Assembly (NCBI GenBank): GCA_905203045.1
Contig: CAJKUH010000007.1
Span: 15,254 to 79,253 of the forward strand
Source: an uncultured Eggerthella sp.
Lineage (GTDB): Bacteria > Actinomycetota > Coriobacteriia > Coriobacteriales > Eggerthellaceae
Length of the DNA: 64,000 nucleotides
Reading direction: 5' to 3'
Below, one piece after another: positions 18,058 through 26,954 of the stretch (position 1 is the first letter of the stretch; the number at the start of each line of letters is the position of its first letter). The translations under genes and the position numbers were made by a program. The notes beneath the pieces are model-generated. The model had not been told where the DNA came from, did no database searches, and saw only the letters and a list, made by a program, of their open reading frames with translations.

Positions 18058-19019
18058 TGCTGTGGTGCGGCCTTGCTCTTCCGGGGAAGGAACTGCAGCT
18101 GCGAAACGCACACACCGGCAAGAATGATGGCAACGCCCAGCCATTCGACGGGCCCGATAGGCGAGCCCAGTACCATCATGGCAACGAAGAGGCCGGCAGG
18201 CAGCTCGGAAGAGGCAAGCACCGAGGAAAGCCCGGCGGGCAAATGCGGCGTGCCGATGCTGAATAGCAGTACGGGAAGGAAGAATCCGCAAGCGCCTGCC
18301 ACAAGCCCCAAGGGGGCAATGCCTTCCAGAAGCACGCCCGACACGATGAAGTCGGGGCAGATGAAATGCGACATGACCACTGCGCCGCCGCAGATGAGGA
18401 AACCGCGTTGTGCTTGGGAGCACTTCGGCTGAATGCGGCCGGAAAGCGCCAAGAACGAGGCGCAGCTCACGGCGGCAACAAGGCCTGCTGCAATGCCCCA
18501 GGGGTTGCAGTTTGCCAAATCGGTTGCGTACAGACCGCTGGCGAACACCGTGCCGAACACGATGATCAGTGCAGATACCACCTGGCTTGGTGCCGGCGCC
18601 CTGCGCGTCATGATCACTTGGATAACGGTGCCTATCCAGGTGAACTGGAACAGCAGGGTAAGGGCAAGTGCTACGGGAAGCACACTCATGGCGTAGGTGT
18701 AGAAAATAGAGGTAAGGCAGGTTACCGCGCCGATGCCAGCAAGCTTCCATGCGTTTGCCGCCCCGATTTTCGTCCATCGTTTCCCGCGCAGGTATTCTGC
18801 GGCGAACAGAACGGCAAACAGGGCAAAGGCGGACCACATCTGCGCGGCGGCAATCTGGGCGGACGTGAAGCCCCAAGCGTAAGAGAGCTTGTAGCAGGTG
18901 GCGTTGAAGCCGTAGCAAGCACCGCCGAAGAACACGAGGATCACCGCTTTGGTGCGGGCGCCGGCATCGCGTGCGGCGGTGGTGAATGGTTTCGATGGTT
19001 TTGCGGTATGGGAAGACAT
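18054..19019 (-). CDS. DMT-superfamily EamA-type transporter
   Basis: 321-residue carrier with ten hydrophobic helices in two EamA repeats, the RhaT/YdcZ-like drug/metabolite transporter family. The first helix contains FFGGACYGFNATCYKLSY, a typical EamA start; the second repeat ends with PIGPVEWLGVAIILAGV. Start ATG 19019 has AGGAG at proper distance; a longer in-frame start (19064) would add 15 unlikely residues. The substrate (amino acid, purine or drug) cannot be told. The stop codon overlaps the kinase stop on the other strand, leaving no room for a terminator. Confidence 0.88.
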   Translation of the reverse strand: MSSHTAKPSKPFTTAARDAGARTKAVILVFFGGACYGFNATCYKLSYAWGFTSAQIAAAQMWSAFALFAVLFAAEYLRGKRWTKIGAANAWKLAGIGAVTCLTSIFYTYAMSVLPVALALTLLFQFTWIGTVIQVIMTRRAPAPSQVVSALIIVFGTVFASGLYATDLANCNPWGIAAGLVAAVSCASFLALSGRIQPKCSQAQRGFLICGGAVVMSHFICPDFIVSGVLLEGIAPLGLVAGACGFFLPVLLFSIGTPHLPAGLSSVLASSELPAGLFVAMMVLGSPIGPVEWLGVAIILAGVCVSQLQFLPRKSKAAPQH

Positions 19020-19283
19020 AACGCTCTCCTTTGCGGCAATCGGTTGGCTTCGTGCGCGTAGCACAGAAAGCTTTGCGGTTGCGTGGCGAAAAGGAGGCGA
19101 ACGCGCCTGGAAAAGTCCACGCGGTGGTTTATCAGGGTGCCTATTCTAGCAAAAATGGGATAACGAGTAAGAGGGAACTGCCAGATGGGCATTTTGTGAC
19201 CCAAAGGGTGGCTGAAAACGCAAACCCTGAAACGTTTTGCCTGATTATGGTACGATTTTTACCAATCATTCAAAGGAGATGCC

Positions 19284-20165
19284 ATGGGCAACGAGCTTAC
19301 CTACCAAGCAGCGCAGATTCAGCGCATTATCGAATCTGCCTCTCACTTTTTCGATGTTGTCCGTTTGGTCGACCCGATAAACATGGTGGTATACACCATC
19401 GAAGATGGCCAACTGCAGGCCAATGAAGACTCGTGCTATCACGTATGGAACAAACAAGACCGATGCGAGAATTGCATCTCGGCGCGTTGCTTCGCCGATC
19501 AGCACCGCTACTCGAAGTTCGAGTTCATCGACCACGACATCTACCATGTGGTGGCCCAATGCGTGAACGTTGACGGGAAGAGGTACGTTCTGGAAGTGGT
19601 AACCGCCTCGAATGACGATGTGCTGCTCTCCGCCTTCGGCGACAACGACTTCGTGGACCAGATCACTCGCTTTAACCACCAGGTGTACACCGATGATTTA
19701 ACGGGGCTTTCCAATCGCCGTTATCTGAACGACCGCCTGAACATCATGGTCAATCGAGCGGTAAGCGATCACGCTTCGCTTGCAGTGGTGATGATGGACA
19801 TCGACGACTTCAAGCGTGTGAACGATACGTACGGCCATGTGATGGGTGATAAAGCAATCAGGCATGCCGCGGATGCCTTCGAAGAGGCGCTGTGTTTCGA
19901 TCGGGAAGACATCGCCGTGCGCTACGGCGGCGATGAGTTCGTGGCCGCCGCTTCAGGCAAGAGCCTCGCAGAGCTTCAAGGGTGCTTGGAGCGTCTTCTG
20001 ACGCTTGCCGCAGATAACGAGGCGGGCTTCACGGTAAGCGTTGGCGCTTATTTTCAGGAAACGGCACAGCGCCAAAGCGTCGAAGAGCTCATCCGCAAAT
20101 CGGATGAGGCGATGTATCGCGCCAAGGCCTCGGGTAAGAACCAGTTTTTGGTAAAGGCCGAATAA
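19284..20165 (+). CDS. Diguanylate cyclase with Cys-rich N-terminal sensor domain
   Basis: 293-residue soluble protein. The C-terminal half (about 130-290) is a GGDEF domain with intact RYGGDEF and the DIDDFKRVND metal/substrate region, so it should make cyclic-di-GMP. No RxxD inhibitory site is seen five residues ahead of the GGDEF motif. The N-terminal domain has a Cys/His cluster (CYHVWNKQDRCENC, then CF and DQH) that looks like a PAS-like fold binding metal or haem, suggesting redox or metal sensing. Starts at ATG 19284 after AAAGGAG. No EAL phosphodiesterase occurs in the window. Confidence 0.9.
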   Translation: MGNELTYQAAQIQRIIESASHFFDVVRLVDPINMVVYTIEDGQLQANEDSCYHVWNKQDRCENCISARCFADQHRYSKFEFIDHDIYHVVAQCVNVDGKRYVLEVVTASNDDVLLSAFGDNDFVDQITRFNHQVYTDDLTGLSNRRYLNDRLNIMVNRAVSDHASLAVVMMDIDDFKRVNDTYGHVMGDKAIRHAADAFEEALCFDREDIAVRYGGDEFVAAASGKSLAELQGCLERLLTLAADNEAGFTVSVGAYFQETAQRQSVEELIRKSDEAMYRAKASGKNQFLVKAE

Positions 20166-20227
20166 GGTCAGCTTGCAAGCTGGGCGCTAAAACTTTCGAG
20201 GCTGCAAGCAGCTTGCATTTCAAAAAG

Positions 20228-20265
20228 AAAGGGAGGCAAAGCGGCTTTGCGCTTTACCTCCCTTT
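20228..20265 (+). terminator. Bidirectional terminator after the diguanylate cyclase
   Basis: Two stacked helices (20228-20236 with 20257-20265 and 20238-20243 with 20250-20255, one mismatch) ending in a T run. It lies between convergent genes. Confidence 0.75.
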
Positions 20266-20280
20266 TGCGATTTCGGCTGT

Positions 20281-20649
20281 TTACAGCTCGATACGGCCGA
20301 ACTTGGCAAGCAGCTCGCTTGCTGCGGTGCAAGAGGGGCAGTTGCAATACTTTGCACCCTGCGCCTTGCGCTCCTTCTGCTCGGCGAGCATCTTGGCGGC
20401 TGCCTCTTCGCCCATCATCTGCTTTGCGGGGCCCTCGGCGAAGGCGATAACGCCATCGATGGTGGTGGGGCGGCCTTCCAAAATATCGAGCAGCTGCTTG
20501 GTTGCCGCTTCAACGGCAGCATTGCTGCTGTCGGCAAGCACGGCGGCCTTCCAAGCCAGTGCGGCGTCTTTGGTAACCTGTGTGCTGGCCTGGGATTCCG
20601 CCAGAACGTCAACGCGCTTTGCTACGTAATCGAACAGTTCCTTTTCCAT
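20281..20649 (-). CDS. Small protein with C-terminal CNCPSC motif, unknown
   Basis: Not recognised. 122 residues, mostly helical and Ala-rich, with a single compact cysteine cluster CNCPSC near residues 102-107 as its only striking feature. Strong AAGGAGG site before ATG 20649 and its own terminator show it is a real, independently expressed gene. The three closely spaced cysteines could bind zinc or a cluster at a dimer interface, or form a redox pair. There is no membrane segment or signal peptide. Confidence 0.75.
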   Translation of the reverse strand: MEKELFDYVAKRVDVLAESQASTQVTKDAALAWKAAVLADSSNAAVEAATKQLLDILEGRPTTIDGVIAFAEGPAKQMMGEEAAAKMLAEQKERKAQGAKYCNCPSCTAASELLAKFGRIEL

Positions 20650-20782
20650 TAGTGCCTCCTTAGTGGCATTTTCTGCTTACCAGCATAATAGGGGCAGCGT
20701 GGGGCAATGGCGAGTACTTACCTTTTGGTAAGCGAATCTGCAGAACAGCTCTTAATTCGTTGCTTGGCTCACTTACATGCGG

Positions 20783-21340
20783 TTACGCTTCGAGTGTTTT
20801 CACCACTTTGGCGGGCACGCCGGCAACGACGCAGTTGTCGGGCACGTCTTTCGTAACCACCGCGCCGCCTGCGACGATGACGTTGTTGCCGATGGTCACG
20901 CCGTCGACGATAGTGCAGTTGCCGCCTATCCACACATCGTTTCCGATGGTGATGGGCTTGCTTATGGCAAGGCGCTTGCGCCTTCCTGCCGGGTCAAACG
21001 GATGCCCGGTGGTGGAAATCAGCGTTCCCGGGCCAACCATGCAGTAGTCGCCGAAGGTGACCGATGCGCCATCGAGGATAGTCACGTTGAAGTTGGCGGT
21101 GAATCGCTTGCCCACCTTGATGTTCTTGCCGTTGTCACAGTGGAACCCTGGCTGGATGTCCAGTTCGGGGCCTGCTTCCCCCAAAAGCTCTCGAGCAGCC
21201 GCTTCGCGTGCCGCTGCGTCGAGCGGGTCTACCGAATTGAGCTTCGCGCAACGTGCCGAAGCAGTGTCCTTCATCTTCACGAGCTCGGGGTCGTCGTAGC
21301 GGTAGGGAAGCCCGGCTTTGAAGTTTTCCATTTCCGTCAT
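20783..21340 (-). CDS. Sugar O-acetyltransferase (Maa/LacA type)
   Basis: 185-residue left-handed beta-helix acetyltransferase that uses acetyl-CoA to acetylate sugars such as maltose or galactosides. The N-terminal Maa domain and the hexapeptide repeats (for example IGNDVWIGGNCTI and VTIGNNVIVAGGAVVT) are clear, and the catalytic His lies in TTGHPFD near residue 111. It starts eight bases after the alcohol dehydrogenase stop codon, so the two form an operon. Length is normal for the family. Confidence 0.92.
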   Translation of the reverse strand: MTEMENFKAGLPYRYDDPELVKMKDTASARCAKLNSVDPLDAAAREAAARELLGEAGPELDIQPGFHCDNGKNIKVGKRFTANFNVTILDGASVTFGDYCMVGPGTLISTTGHPFDPAGRRKRLAISKPITIGNDVWIGGNCTIVDGVTIGNNVIVAGGAVVTKDVPDNCVVAGVPAKVVKTLEA

Positions 21341-21348
21341 GGCAAATC

Positions 21349-22509
21349 CTAGCGGTAGCTGCGCTCAAGGATGCCCAGCACGTCCTCATCGGAGAGCTTT
21401 ACCGGATCGGCATCGTTGTTGCCACCCCATACCTTGTGGTACAGGTCCACGATTTCGGGCAGCTCTTTGCGGGTGATGCCGTTGTCGCTCATTTTCAGGT
21501 CGCTGCAGTTCACGCTGGCGATAAGGGAATCAAGGGCGGCGATGAAGTCGGCACCGGTCTTCGCGTCGCTGTTGCCCATGGCCTTCGCCATCTTAACCAT
21601 CTGCTCTTCGCAGGCCTTGCGTTCGGCGAAGAAGCTGAAGTACTCATGGCTGATCATGGTAAGACCCGCACCGTGCACCAGCTCGGGGTGCTTGCTGCCC
21701 ATGGCATGCTCAAGCGTGTGCTCGGAAGTGCACAGCATGTAATAGCCGGCAAGGGTGTTCGCGATGGCCATGTTGTTGCGCGCTTCCTTGTCGGATCCGT
21801 CCTTCACGGCGCGGGGCAGGTACTTGGCAATAAGCTCGACGGTCTTCAGGGCGAACATTTCGCCTACCACGTGCTCGTTCACATTGATCACCGATTCGGC
21901 GGCGTGGAAGAAGGCGTCCATGCCCTGGTAGGCGGTGAAGTTTGCCGGAACGCTCATCATCAAGTCGGAATCGACGACGGCAAGGGTGGGGAACATCGAT
22001 GCGTAGCCGGTCTTTTCGCCGGTTTCGTCGTTGGTGATCACCGACCACATGTCAACTTCAGAACCCGTGCCGGCGGAAGTGGTTACCACCACCAGCGGCA
22101 GCGGTGCGTTTTCGGGCTGCTTCTGGCCGCCGGTGAAGCTGGGGCTGTAGTCCCAGCAGGTGCCCTCGTTGGCGGCTACCAGTGCGATGGCCTTCGCGGC
22201 GTCCATGGTAGAGCCGCCACCTACAGCAACGATGAAGTCGCAGTTGTTCTGGTTCGCCATTTCGGCGGCTTCGTCAACCGAGGTGTTAGTGGGGTTGGGA
22301 CGCAAACCCTCGTACAGCACGTGCTGGATGCCTGCCTTGTCGAGCTGTGCTTCGACGGCGGCAAGCTGACCGTGGCGCTTCATCGAGCCGCCAGCGCTGA
22401 TGGTGATGAGCGCTTTCTTGCCGGGAAGAGCTTCGGTATGCAGGGTGCTCAAAGAGCCAGCACCGAACAGCACGCGTGTGGGCATGTCGTATACGAATTG
22501 ATCGATCAT
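21349..22509 (-). CDS. Iron-containing alcohol dehydrogenase (butanol dehydrogenase-like)
   Basis: Group III Fe-dependent NAD(P)H alcohol dehydrogenase, 386 residues from ATG 22509. The nucleotide-binding GGGSTMDAAKAIA motif is near residue 94, and metal-ligand residues occur in the AMDAFFHA-like and HTLEHAMGSKHPELVHGAG regions (Asp and three His). It reduces aldehydes or ketones to alcohols during fermentation. GAGGAGAACC precedes ATG 22509; a longer frame upstream is not supported. First gene of a two-gene operon with the acetyltransferase, and divergent from an AraC regulator that probably controls it. Confidence 0.92.
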   Translation of the reverse strand: MIDQFVYDMPTRVLFGAGSLSTLHTEALPGKKALITISAGGSMKRHGQLAAVEAQLDKAGIQHVLYEGLRPNPTNTSVDEAAEMANQNNCDFIVAVGGGSTMDAAKAIALVAANEGTCWDYSPSFTGGQKQPENAPLPLVVVTTSAGTGSEVDMWSVITNDETGEKTGYASMFPTLAVVDSDLMMSVPANFTAYQGMDAFFHAAESVINVNEHVVGEMFALKTVELIAKYLPRAVKDGSDKEARNNMAIANTLAGYYMLCTSEHTLEHAMGSKHPELVHGAGLTMISHEYFSFFAERKACEEQMVKMAKAMGNSDAKTGADFIAALDSLIASVNCSDLKMSDNGITRKELPEIVDLYHKVWGGNNDADPVKLSDEDVLGILERSYR

Positions 22510-22589
22510 TGGTTCTCCTCTACTTGCTTTGTTTTCCTTGTGTGCTGATTCGATTCTGCGGTGACGCCCGTGTGCAAACAATGCGCGAA

Positions 22590-22595
22590 TATAAT
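22590..22595 (+). promoter_or_regulatory. Probable -10 box of the AraC gene
   Basis: TATAAT at 22590-22595 in an AT-rich island (about 22588-22612) of the divergent adh/araC intergenic region. No good -35 box is seen, consistent with activator dependence. Confidence 0.4.
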
Positions 22596-22637
22596 AATTT
22601 ATAGGGTAAATTCTCATAACTTTTCGAAAGGAGTGCC

Positions 22638-23585
22638 ATGGACCGTGCGGTTGTTGATTGCGCCTTAGACAAGCTTGCCGAGCGCTTTTCCCACTACGAT
22701 TGGGAGTACCGCAAAACGCCCGGCGGTGAAGGTGATGAAGTGGGCTTCGATTGGCACGGCCCTGCCGACGAAGACGTTATGGTGATGGTGTATCGCGGGA
22801 AATCGTTGGACGAGCAGTTTCACCGGCAGGGCTTTTTCTTCTTCAACTATGCCTATGCGGGGGATTACCAGGCACTGAGCCACAGCCGCTACAACCGCAT
22901 CACCGTTTCGGAAGGGCAGATGTACGTGGGGCAGCCGTTCAGCGGGTATGCCTTGTTGGGCAACGAACACGAAGAAGTGACGGTTGTCGGCGTGTTGGTG
23001 AAGGTTGAGGAGTTTTACCGTGATTTCCTCCCACTGCTTTCGCGTGATTCGCAGCTTATGGAGTTCTTCTTGGGGCCGCGCAACAACCTTTACAGCGAGC
23101 AGTTCAAGCAGGTTTCCCTTCCCCGCGCATCGGGTATTCGCGATGTGCTTGAGCTGATGATTGTGGAATATGCCCAGAACAGGAAGGGTTCTCAGGAAAT
23201 CGTCGAGTCGCTTGCGCTTGCCCTTACCATGGCGGTAGGGCGCGAATGGCGTGAGGGCAATTCCCCCGAGCAGGGCACTTCGGCATCCCAAGCGGTTATC
23301 GATGCCATTGCTTCCGATTTGCAGGGGGTAAGGCTTTCCTCGGTTGCGCGCACGTTGGGCTACCACCCGAACTATTTGAGTGCCTTGGTAAGGAAGGAAA
23401 CGGGAAAAACCTTTTCCGAGTTGGTGCAAGAGCAGCGCATGCAACGTGCTGAAATGCTCATTGAAAGGACAACGCTTTCCATCGAAGACATTGCACAGCT
23501 TTCGGGTTATGCGAGCACCAGCAACTTCTACAAAGTGTATTTGGGGTATTTCGGGCATTCGCCTCGCCGTAGCGCTAGATCATGA
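22638..23585 (+). CDS. AraC-family transcriptional regulator
   Basis: 315 residues with a C-terminal pair of helix-turn-helix motifs: the first around SSVARTLGYHPNYLSALVRKETGKTF-like positions 234-262 and the second around SIEDIAQLSGYASTSNFYKVYLGYFG at 283-308. The N-terminal 200 residues form the ligand-binding or dimerisation part and are cupin-like in composition. Divergent from the alcohol dehydrogenase operon, with a 128-base shared control region, so an aldehyde or alcohol response is the natural inference. AAAGGAG precedes ATG 22638. Confidence 0.9.
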   Translation: MDRAVVDCALDKLAERFSHYDWEYRKTPGGEGDEVGFDWHGPADEDVMVMVYRGKSLDEQFHRQGFFFFNYAYAGDYQALSHSRYNRITVSEGQMYVGQPFSGYALLGNEHEEVTVVGVLVKVEEFYRDFLPLLSRDSQLMEFFLGPRNNLYSEQFKQVSLPRASGIRDVLELMIVEYAQNRKGSQEIVESLALALTMAVGREWREGNSPEQGTSASQAVIDAIASDLQGVRLSSVARTLGYHPNYLSALVRKETGKTFSELVQEQRMQRAEMLIERTTLSIEDIAQLSGYASTSNFYKVYLGYFGHSPRRSARS

Positions 23586-23755
23586 ATGCATGGCGTGCCT
23601 CACAAAAGGGTGGGCGCCCTTTGCAAAGTAAGGGCGTTGCGGCAGGTTTTACCGCATCTAGCATTCCAAGATTTCGTTTAGTTTGCGTACTTGTTAATAC
23701 GCTTAAAACATTTTCGGCGCCCAAGCGGCGTAAAATACCACCTTGTGAGAGATTT

Positions 23756-23778
23756 GCCGGGCTTTAAGGCAGCCCGGC
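23756..23778 (+). promoter_or_regulatory. Leader hairpin upstream of ddh
   Basis: Perfect eight-bp stem (23756-23763 with 23771-23778) in the untranslated leader, between a TAAAAT -10-like box (about 23730) and the start at 23799. No T run follows, so it is not a plain terminator; it may stabilise the leader. Confidence 0.3.
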
Positions 23779-23798
23779 TCGATTAGAAAGGACGCCGT

Positions 23799-24776
23799 AT
23801 GATCCGCATCGGTATCTTGGGCTATGGCAACCTTGGCAAGGGTGTTGAGCTTGCCGTTCGTCAAAACGATGATATGGAACTGGTTGCCGTGTACACGCGC
23901 CGCGACCCCGAAAGCGTAACGATTGCAACCGAGGGCGTGCCGGTACGTTCGGTGGCTCAGCTTGAAACCGGCGAAGAGGACATCGACGTTCTGGTTCTGT
24001 GCGGCGGCAGCGCAACCGACCTGCCCGAGCAGACCCCGAAGTACGCAGCGCTCTACAACGTGGTTGATTCGTTCGACACGCATGCCAAGATTCCCGAGCA
24101 CTTCGCCGCCGTCGATGCCGCCGCGAAGGCTGCGGGCAAGACCGCCCTTATTTCCTGCGGTTGGGATCCGGGCCTGTTCTCTTTGAACCGTCTGTATGCC
24201 AACTGCATTCTGCCCGAAGGCGCCGATTACACCTTCTGGGGTCGTGGCGTTTCCCAGGGCCATTCCGACGCCCTGCGCCGCATCCCCGGCGTTGCCGATG
24301 CACGCCAGTACACCATTCCGGTGCCCGAGGCGCTTGAGGCGGTCCGCTCTGGCTCGAACCCTGAGCTCACCACGCGCGAAAAGCACACGCGCGAGTGCTG
24401 GGTTGTTCTGGAAGAGGGCGCCGATCCTGCCGAGGTTACCAAGCAGATCGTGGAAATGCCCAACTACTTCGACGAGTACGACGTAACCGTCAACTTCATC
24501 AGCCAGGAAGAGCTCGACCGCGATCATGCGGGCCTGCCTCATGGTGGCTTCGTAATCCGTACCGGCCAGACCGCAGGCGGCAAGAACTGCAAGATCGAGT
24601 ACTCGCTTGACCTTGACTCCAACCCCGAGTTCACTGCTTGCGTGCTTGCTTGCTATGCTCGCGCCATCGCTCGCCTTGCTGGCGAGGGCAGCCATGGCTG
24701 CAAGACGGTGTTCGACATTGCACCGGCCTACCTTTCCGCCGCTTCCGGCGAAGAGCTGCGCGCTCATATGCTGTAA
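23799..24776 (+). CDS. ddh: meso-Diaminopimelate dehydrogenase
   Basis: NADPH-dependent enzyme that converts tetrahydrodipicolinate directly to meso-diaminopimelate in one step, for lysine and peptidoglycan. 325 residues, normal length. The N-terminal Rossmann motif GILGYGNLGKG is at residues 5-15, and the family regions CGGSATDLPEQTP (about 68-80) and SCGWDPGLFSLNR (about 118-130) are present. AAAGGACG precedes ATG 23799. Single gene with a strong terminator. Its presence suggests the dehydrogenase variant of the pathway rather than succinylase or aminotransferase routes. Confidence 0.95.
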   Translation: MIRIGILGYGNLGKGVELAVRQNDDMELVAVYTRRDPESVTIATEGVPVRSVAQLETGEEDIDVLVLCGGSATDLPEQTPKYAALYNVVDSFDTHAKIPEHFAAVDAAAKAAGKTALISCGWDPGLFSLNRLYANCILPEGADYTFWGRGVSQGHSDALRRIPGVADARQYTIPVPEALEAVRSGSNPELTTREKHTRECWVVLEEGADPAEVTKQIVEMPNYFDEYDVTVNFISQEELDRDHAGLPHGGFVIRTGQTAGGKNCKIEYSLDLDSNPEFTACVLACYARAIARLAGEGSHGCKTVFDIAPAYLSAASGEELRAHML

Positions 24777-24794
24777 ACTGCGTTCAATTGAACG

Positions 24795-24833
24795 AAACGG
24801 GTGGCACCCCTAGCGGGTGCCACCCGTTTTTTT
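24795..24833 (+). terminator. Strong terminator of ddh
   Basis: Fifteen-bp perfect GC-rich stem (24795-24809 with 24815-24829) followed by seven T. Confidence 0.92.
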
Positions 24834-24889
24834 GTTGCGTGGCAAGTGCTTGACGCTGCGATTATCGTTTTGCGCCAACGCGCAGAATG

Positions 24890-24929
24890 CAGAAGGCCCT
24901 GCACGCGGTTTGGCGTACAGGGCCTTCTG
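24890..24929 (-). terminator. Inverted repeat, possible terminator of the SDR gene
   Basis: Twelve-bp perfect inverted repeat (24890-24901 with 24918-24929). It lies downstream of the SDR gene, but the T run is poor on either strand, so termination is uncertain. Confidence 0.45.
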
Positions 24930-24999
24930 TTGTTGCTCGATAATGCGCTGCGGCAAAGCCGTGCAGCGTGCACATGCTGAGTGCCGCGTGACGCTTTGA

Positions 25000-25830
25000 T
25001 TATTCCTGTGGGCGAAGGGGACCGTAGTAGTAGCTTGCCGTTGCGCCGCCATCGCAGAGGAAGTCGGAACCGGTGATGAACGCGGCGCGATCGCTCATCA
25101 AAAGCTCTGCCACGTTGGCAACCTCGTCGGCGGTGCCAGGACGTCCTGCGGGGCATTTGGCGAACATGTTCTTATAGAAATCGCCACGGGGACCGTTGAA
25201 CTCATCGATAGCCAGCGGCGTGACGATGATGCCGGGGCTGATGGAGTTGATGCGTGCCCCGCGCTGGCCCCACTTCACCGCTTCTGCCATAACGCGCTTT
25301 TCGTTGCAGCGTTTTGCCAGCTGGTAGGCGTGGAGTGTGTCGTTGATGTTTTCAGGCTGCAGCAGGGGAAGGCTCAGCAATTCTTCGGTAGGGGTGCAGG
25401 CAAGCTGAGCATCTTCTTTGGCGGTAAGCTGCGCCATGCGCTTGCCCGACTGGCTGGAAATGGTAACACCCACGCCGCCTTCGGCGATAACCTTGCCAAC
25501 TTCCTCCAAAAGTACGGCGGTGCCGTACAGGTCTACCTTCAAGATGGCTTCGATAGGTGCTTGGCTGGGCGAAACGCCTGCCGCATTCACCAACATGGTG
25601 ATGGGACCGTGTTCCTGTGCAACGCTAATTAAGGCTTTGATGGATTCGCGGTTCGAAAGATCGCATTTGTGCGCTTCGGCATCGAAACCGGCATTGGCAA
25701 GGATGGCGGTGATTGCCTGGGCGTTTTCAGGGCGCTTGTCGCCTACGATGATCTTCTTTCCGAATCCCATGCGGCGGGCAATGGCCATGCCAATCTGACC
25801 GGCACCAACCAAAAGCAGTACTTCTTTCAT
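25000..25830 (-). CDS. SDR-family oxidoreductase
   Basis: 276-residue short-chain dehydrogenase/reductase. The cofactor motif GAGQIGMAIA lies near residue 9, a NAAG motif at about 80, the catalytic Ser region ISSQSGK at about 124 and YxxxK as YQLAK at about 167. The 40-residue insertion between Ser and Tyr is longer than usual and leaves room for a specialised substrate pocket. ATG 25830 has AAGGAGAAG upstream. Divergent from a LysR regulator that shares its control region; steroid or bile-acid and small alcohol dehydrogenases are frequent in this family, but the substrate is not inferable. Confidence 0.9.
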   Translation of the reverse strand: MKEVLLLVGAGQIGMAIARRMGFGKKIIVGDKRPENAQAITAILANAGFDAEAHKCDLSNRESIKALISVAQEHGPITMLVNAAGVSPSQAPIEAILKVDLYGTAVLLEEVGKVIAEGGVGVTISSQSGKRMAQLTAKEDAQLACTPTEELLSLPLLQPENINDTLHAYQLAKRCNEKRVMAEAVKWGQRGARINSISPGIIVTPLAIDEFNGPRGDFYKNMFAKCPAGRPGTADEVANVAELLMSDRAAFITGSDFLCDGGATASYYYGPLRPQE

Positions 25831-25851
25831 GACTTCTCCTTCTTTTCTGTT

Positions 25852-25921
25852 TTGCTTAAGTGCAGTGTACGGTAAGTGTTGCTTATGAAAAATTCGATAT
25901 ACTTGCTTAAACAATAAGCAA
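25852..25921 (+). promoter_or_regulatory. Shared SDR/LysR control region with repeated TTGCTTA sites
   Basis: TTGCTTA occurs at 25852-25858, 25879-25885 and 25903-25909, and inverted as TAAGCAA at 25915-25921. The last two form the dyad TGCTTAAACAATAAGCA. This pattern of repeated half-sites in a divergent promoter is what a LysR regulator normally binds; binding by the adjacent LysR protein is inferred. Confidence 0.5.
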
Positions 25922-25959
25922 AGCTAATGTTGGCATCGGTTTACTCGTAAGGAGGAAAT

Positions 25960-26865
25960 GTGGAACTGAAGCAAATCGAGTATTTTTGCGCAGTGGCGCG
26001 CTTGGGCAGTTTCACCAAGGCAGCTGATGAATGCTTTGTTTCCCAATCGGCGATATCTCAACAGATAAAAGCTTTGGAAGCGGACTTCGAGTGCGATCTT
26101 GTTGCCCGGCAGGGCCGTTCTTTCACACTGACGCCTGCAGGGGAATGTCTGGCACGTCGGGGCAAGGAACTGCTCGACGTAGCCCATGCCCTTCGTGGCG
26201 AAGTGTCCGATATCGCCCTAGGGCGTCCCGGTAGTTTGCGAGTGGGCTACTTGAACCGCTACGATGGATGGGAGCTTGCCGGGGCTGTGGGCACCTTTGC
26301 GCGCAAGCACCCCAGCGTGGAAGTAGAAATGCAGGCAGGAAGCCACGATGCCATCTACGAGCTGATGCTTGCCGGCAAGGTTGACATGGTGTTCAACGAC
26401 AAGCGCCGCCAGTTTTCCAATGCGTTTGTGAACAAGCACCTTATGAGCTGTTTCGATTACGTTGAGGTCAGCGAGGCGAACGAGCTTTCAACGCGCGATA
26501 GTCTTACCGCCCAGGACCTTTCTGGGCAAACGTGCATCGTTGTTTGCCCGCGCAGCCAGTTCGAGACCGAACAGGGCTACTATCGCAACGTCTTGAACTT
26601 CGATTGTGCCTTTACACAGGTGGAAACTTTGGAGCAAGCGCGTTTCCTGGTGGCAGCCAACAGAGGCGTGCTTCCCCTGGAAGCACGAAACAGCACCTTG
26701 CCGAGCATGAAGGCATTCGTACGGGTCCCTTTGGTTGGTCCCGATGCCTTCGGCTTGTCAAACGAGCAAGTGATTCACGAATACTATGCGTTCTGGCCTA
26801 GGGCAACGCAGAACCCCTACTGTGCCGAGTTCGCTGAAATCTTGAAGGGCATGTTCGAGGGATAG
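25960..26865 (+). CDS. LysR-family transcriptional regulator
   Basis: 301-residue LTTR. The N-terminal winged helix-turn-helix is classic (LKQIEYFCAVARLGSFTKAADECFVSQSAISQQIKALE-like, residues 2-40), followed by a linker helix and two-lobed effector domain. Translation starts at GTG 25960 with a strong AAGGAGG. Divergent from the SDR gene, so it probably regulates that gene and itself through the repeated sites between them. Confidence 0.93.
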   Translation: MELKQIEYFCAVARLGSFTKAADECFVSQSAISQQIKALEADFECDLVARQGRSFTLTPAGECLARRGKELLDVAHALRGEVSDIALGRPGSLRVGYLNRYDGWELAGAVGTFARKHPSVEVEMQAGSHDAIYELMLAGKVDMVFNDKRRQFSNAFVNKHLMSCFDYVEVSEANELSTRDSLTAQDLSGQTCIVVCPRSQFETEQGYYRNVLNFDCAFTQVETLEQARFLVAANRGVLPLEARNSTLPSMKAFVRVPLVGPDAFGLSNEQVIHEYYAFWPRATQNPYCAEFAEILKGMFEG

Positions 26866-26954
26866 ACCTGACTTAGAAGAACGGCGTGCACGCTCTTCAA
26901 CAGGTAAAACACGCCCAGATTCAGCACCTGATGCGCTGTCGGAAACGTGGCTTG

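Noticed and set aside
24890..24929. Inverted repeat as part of an insertion sequence
   Set aside because: No transposase or target duplication; it is a single hairpin between convergent genes.
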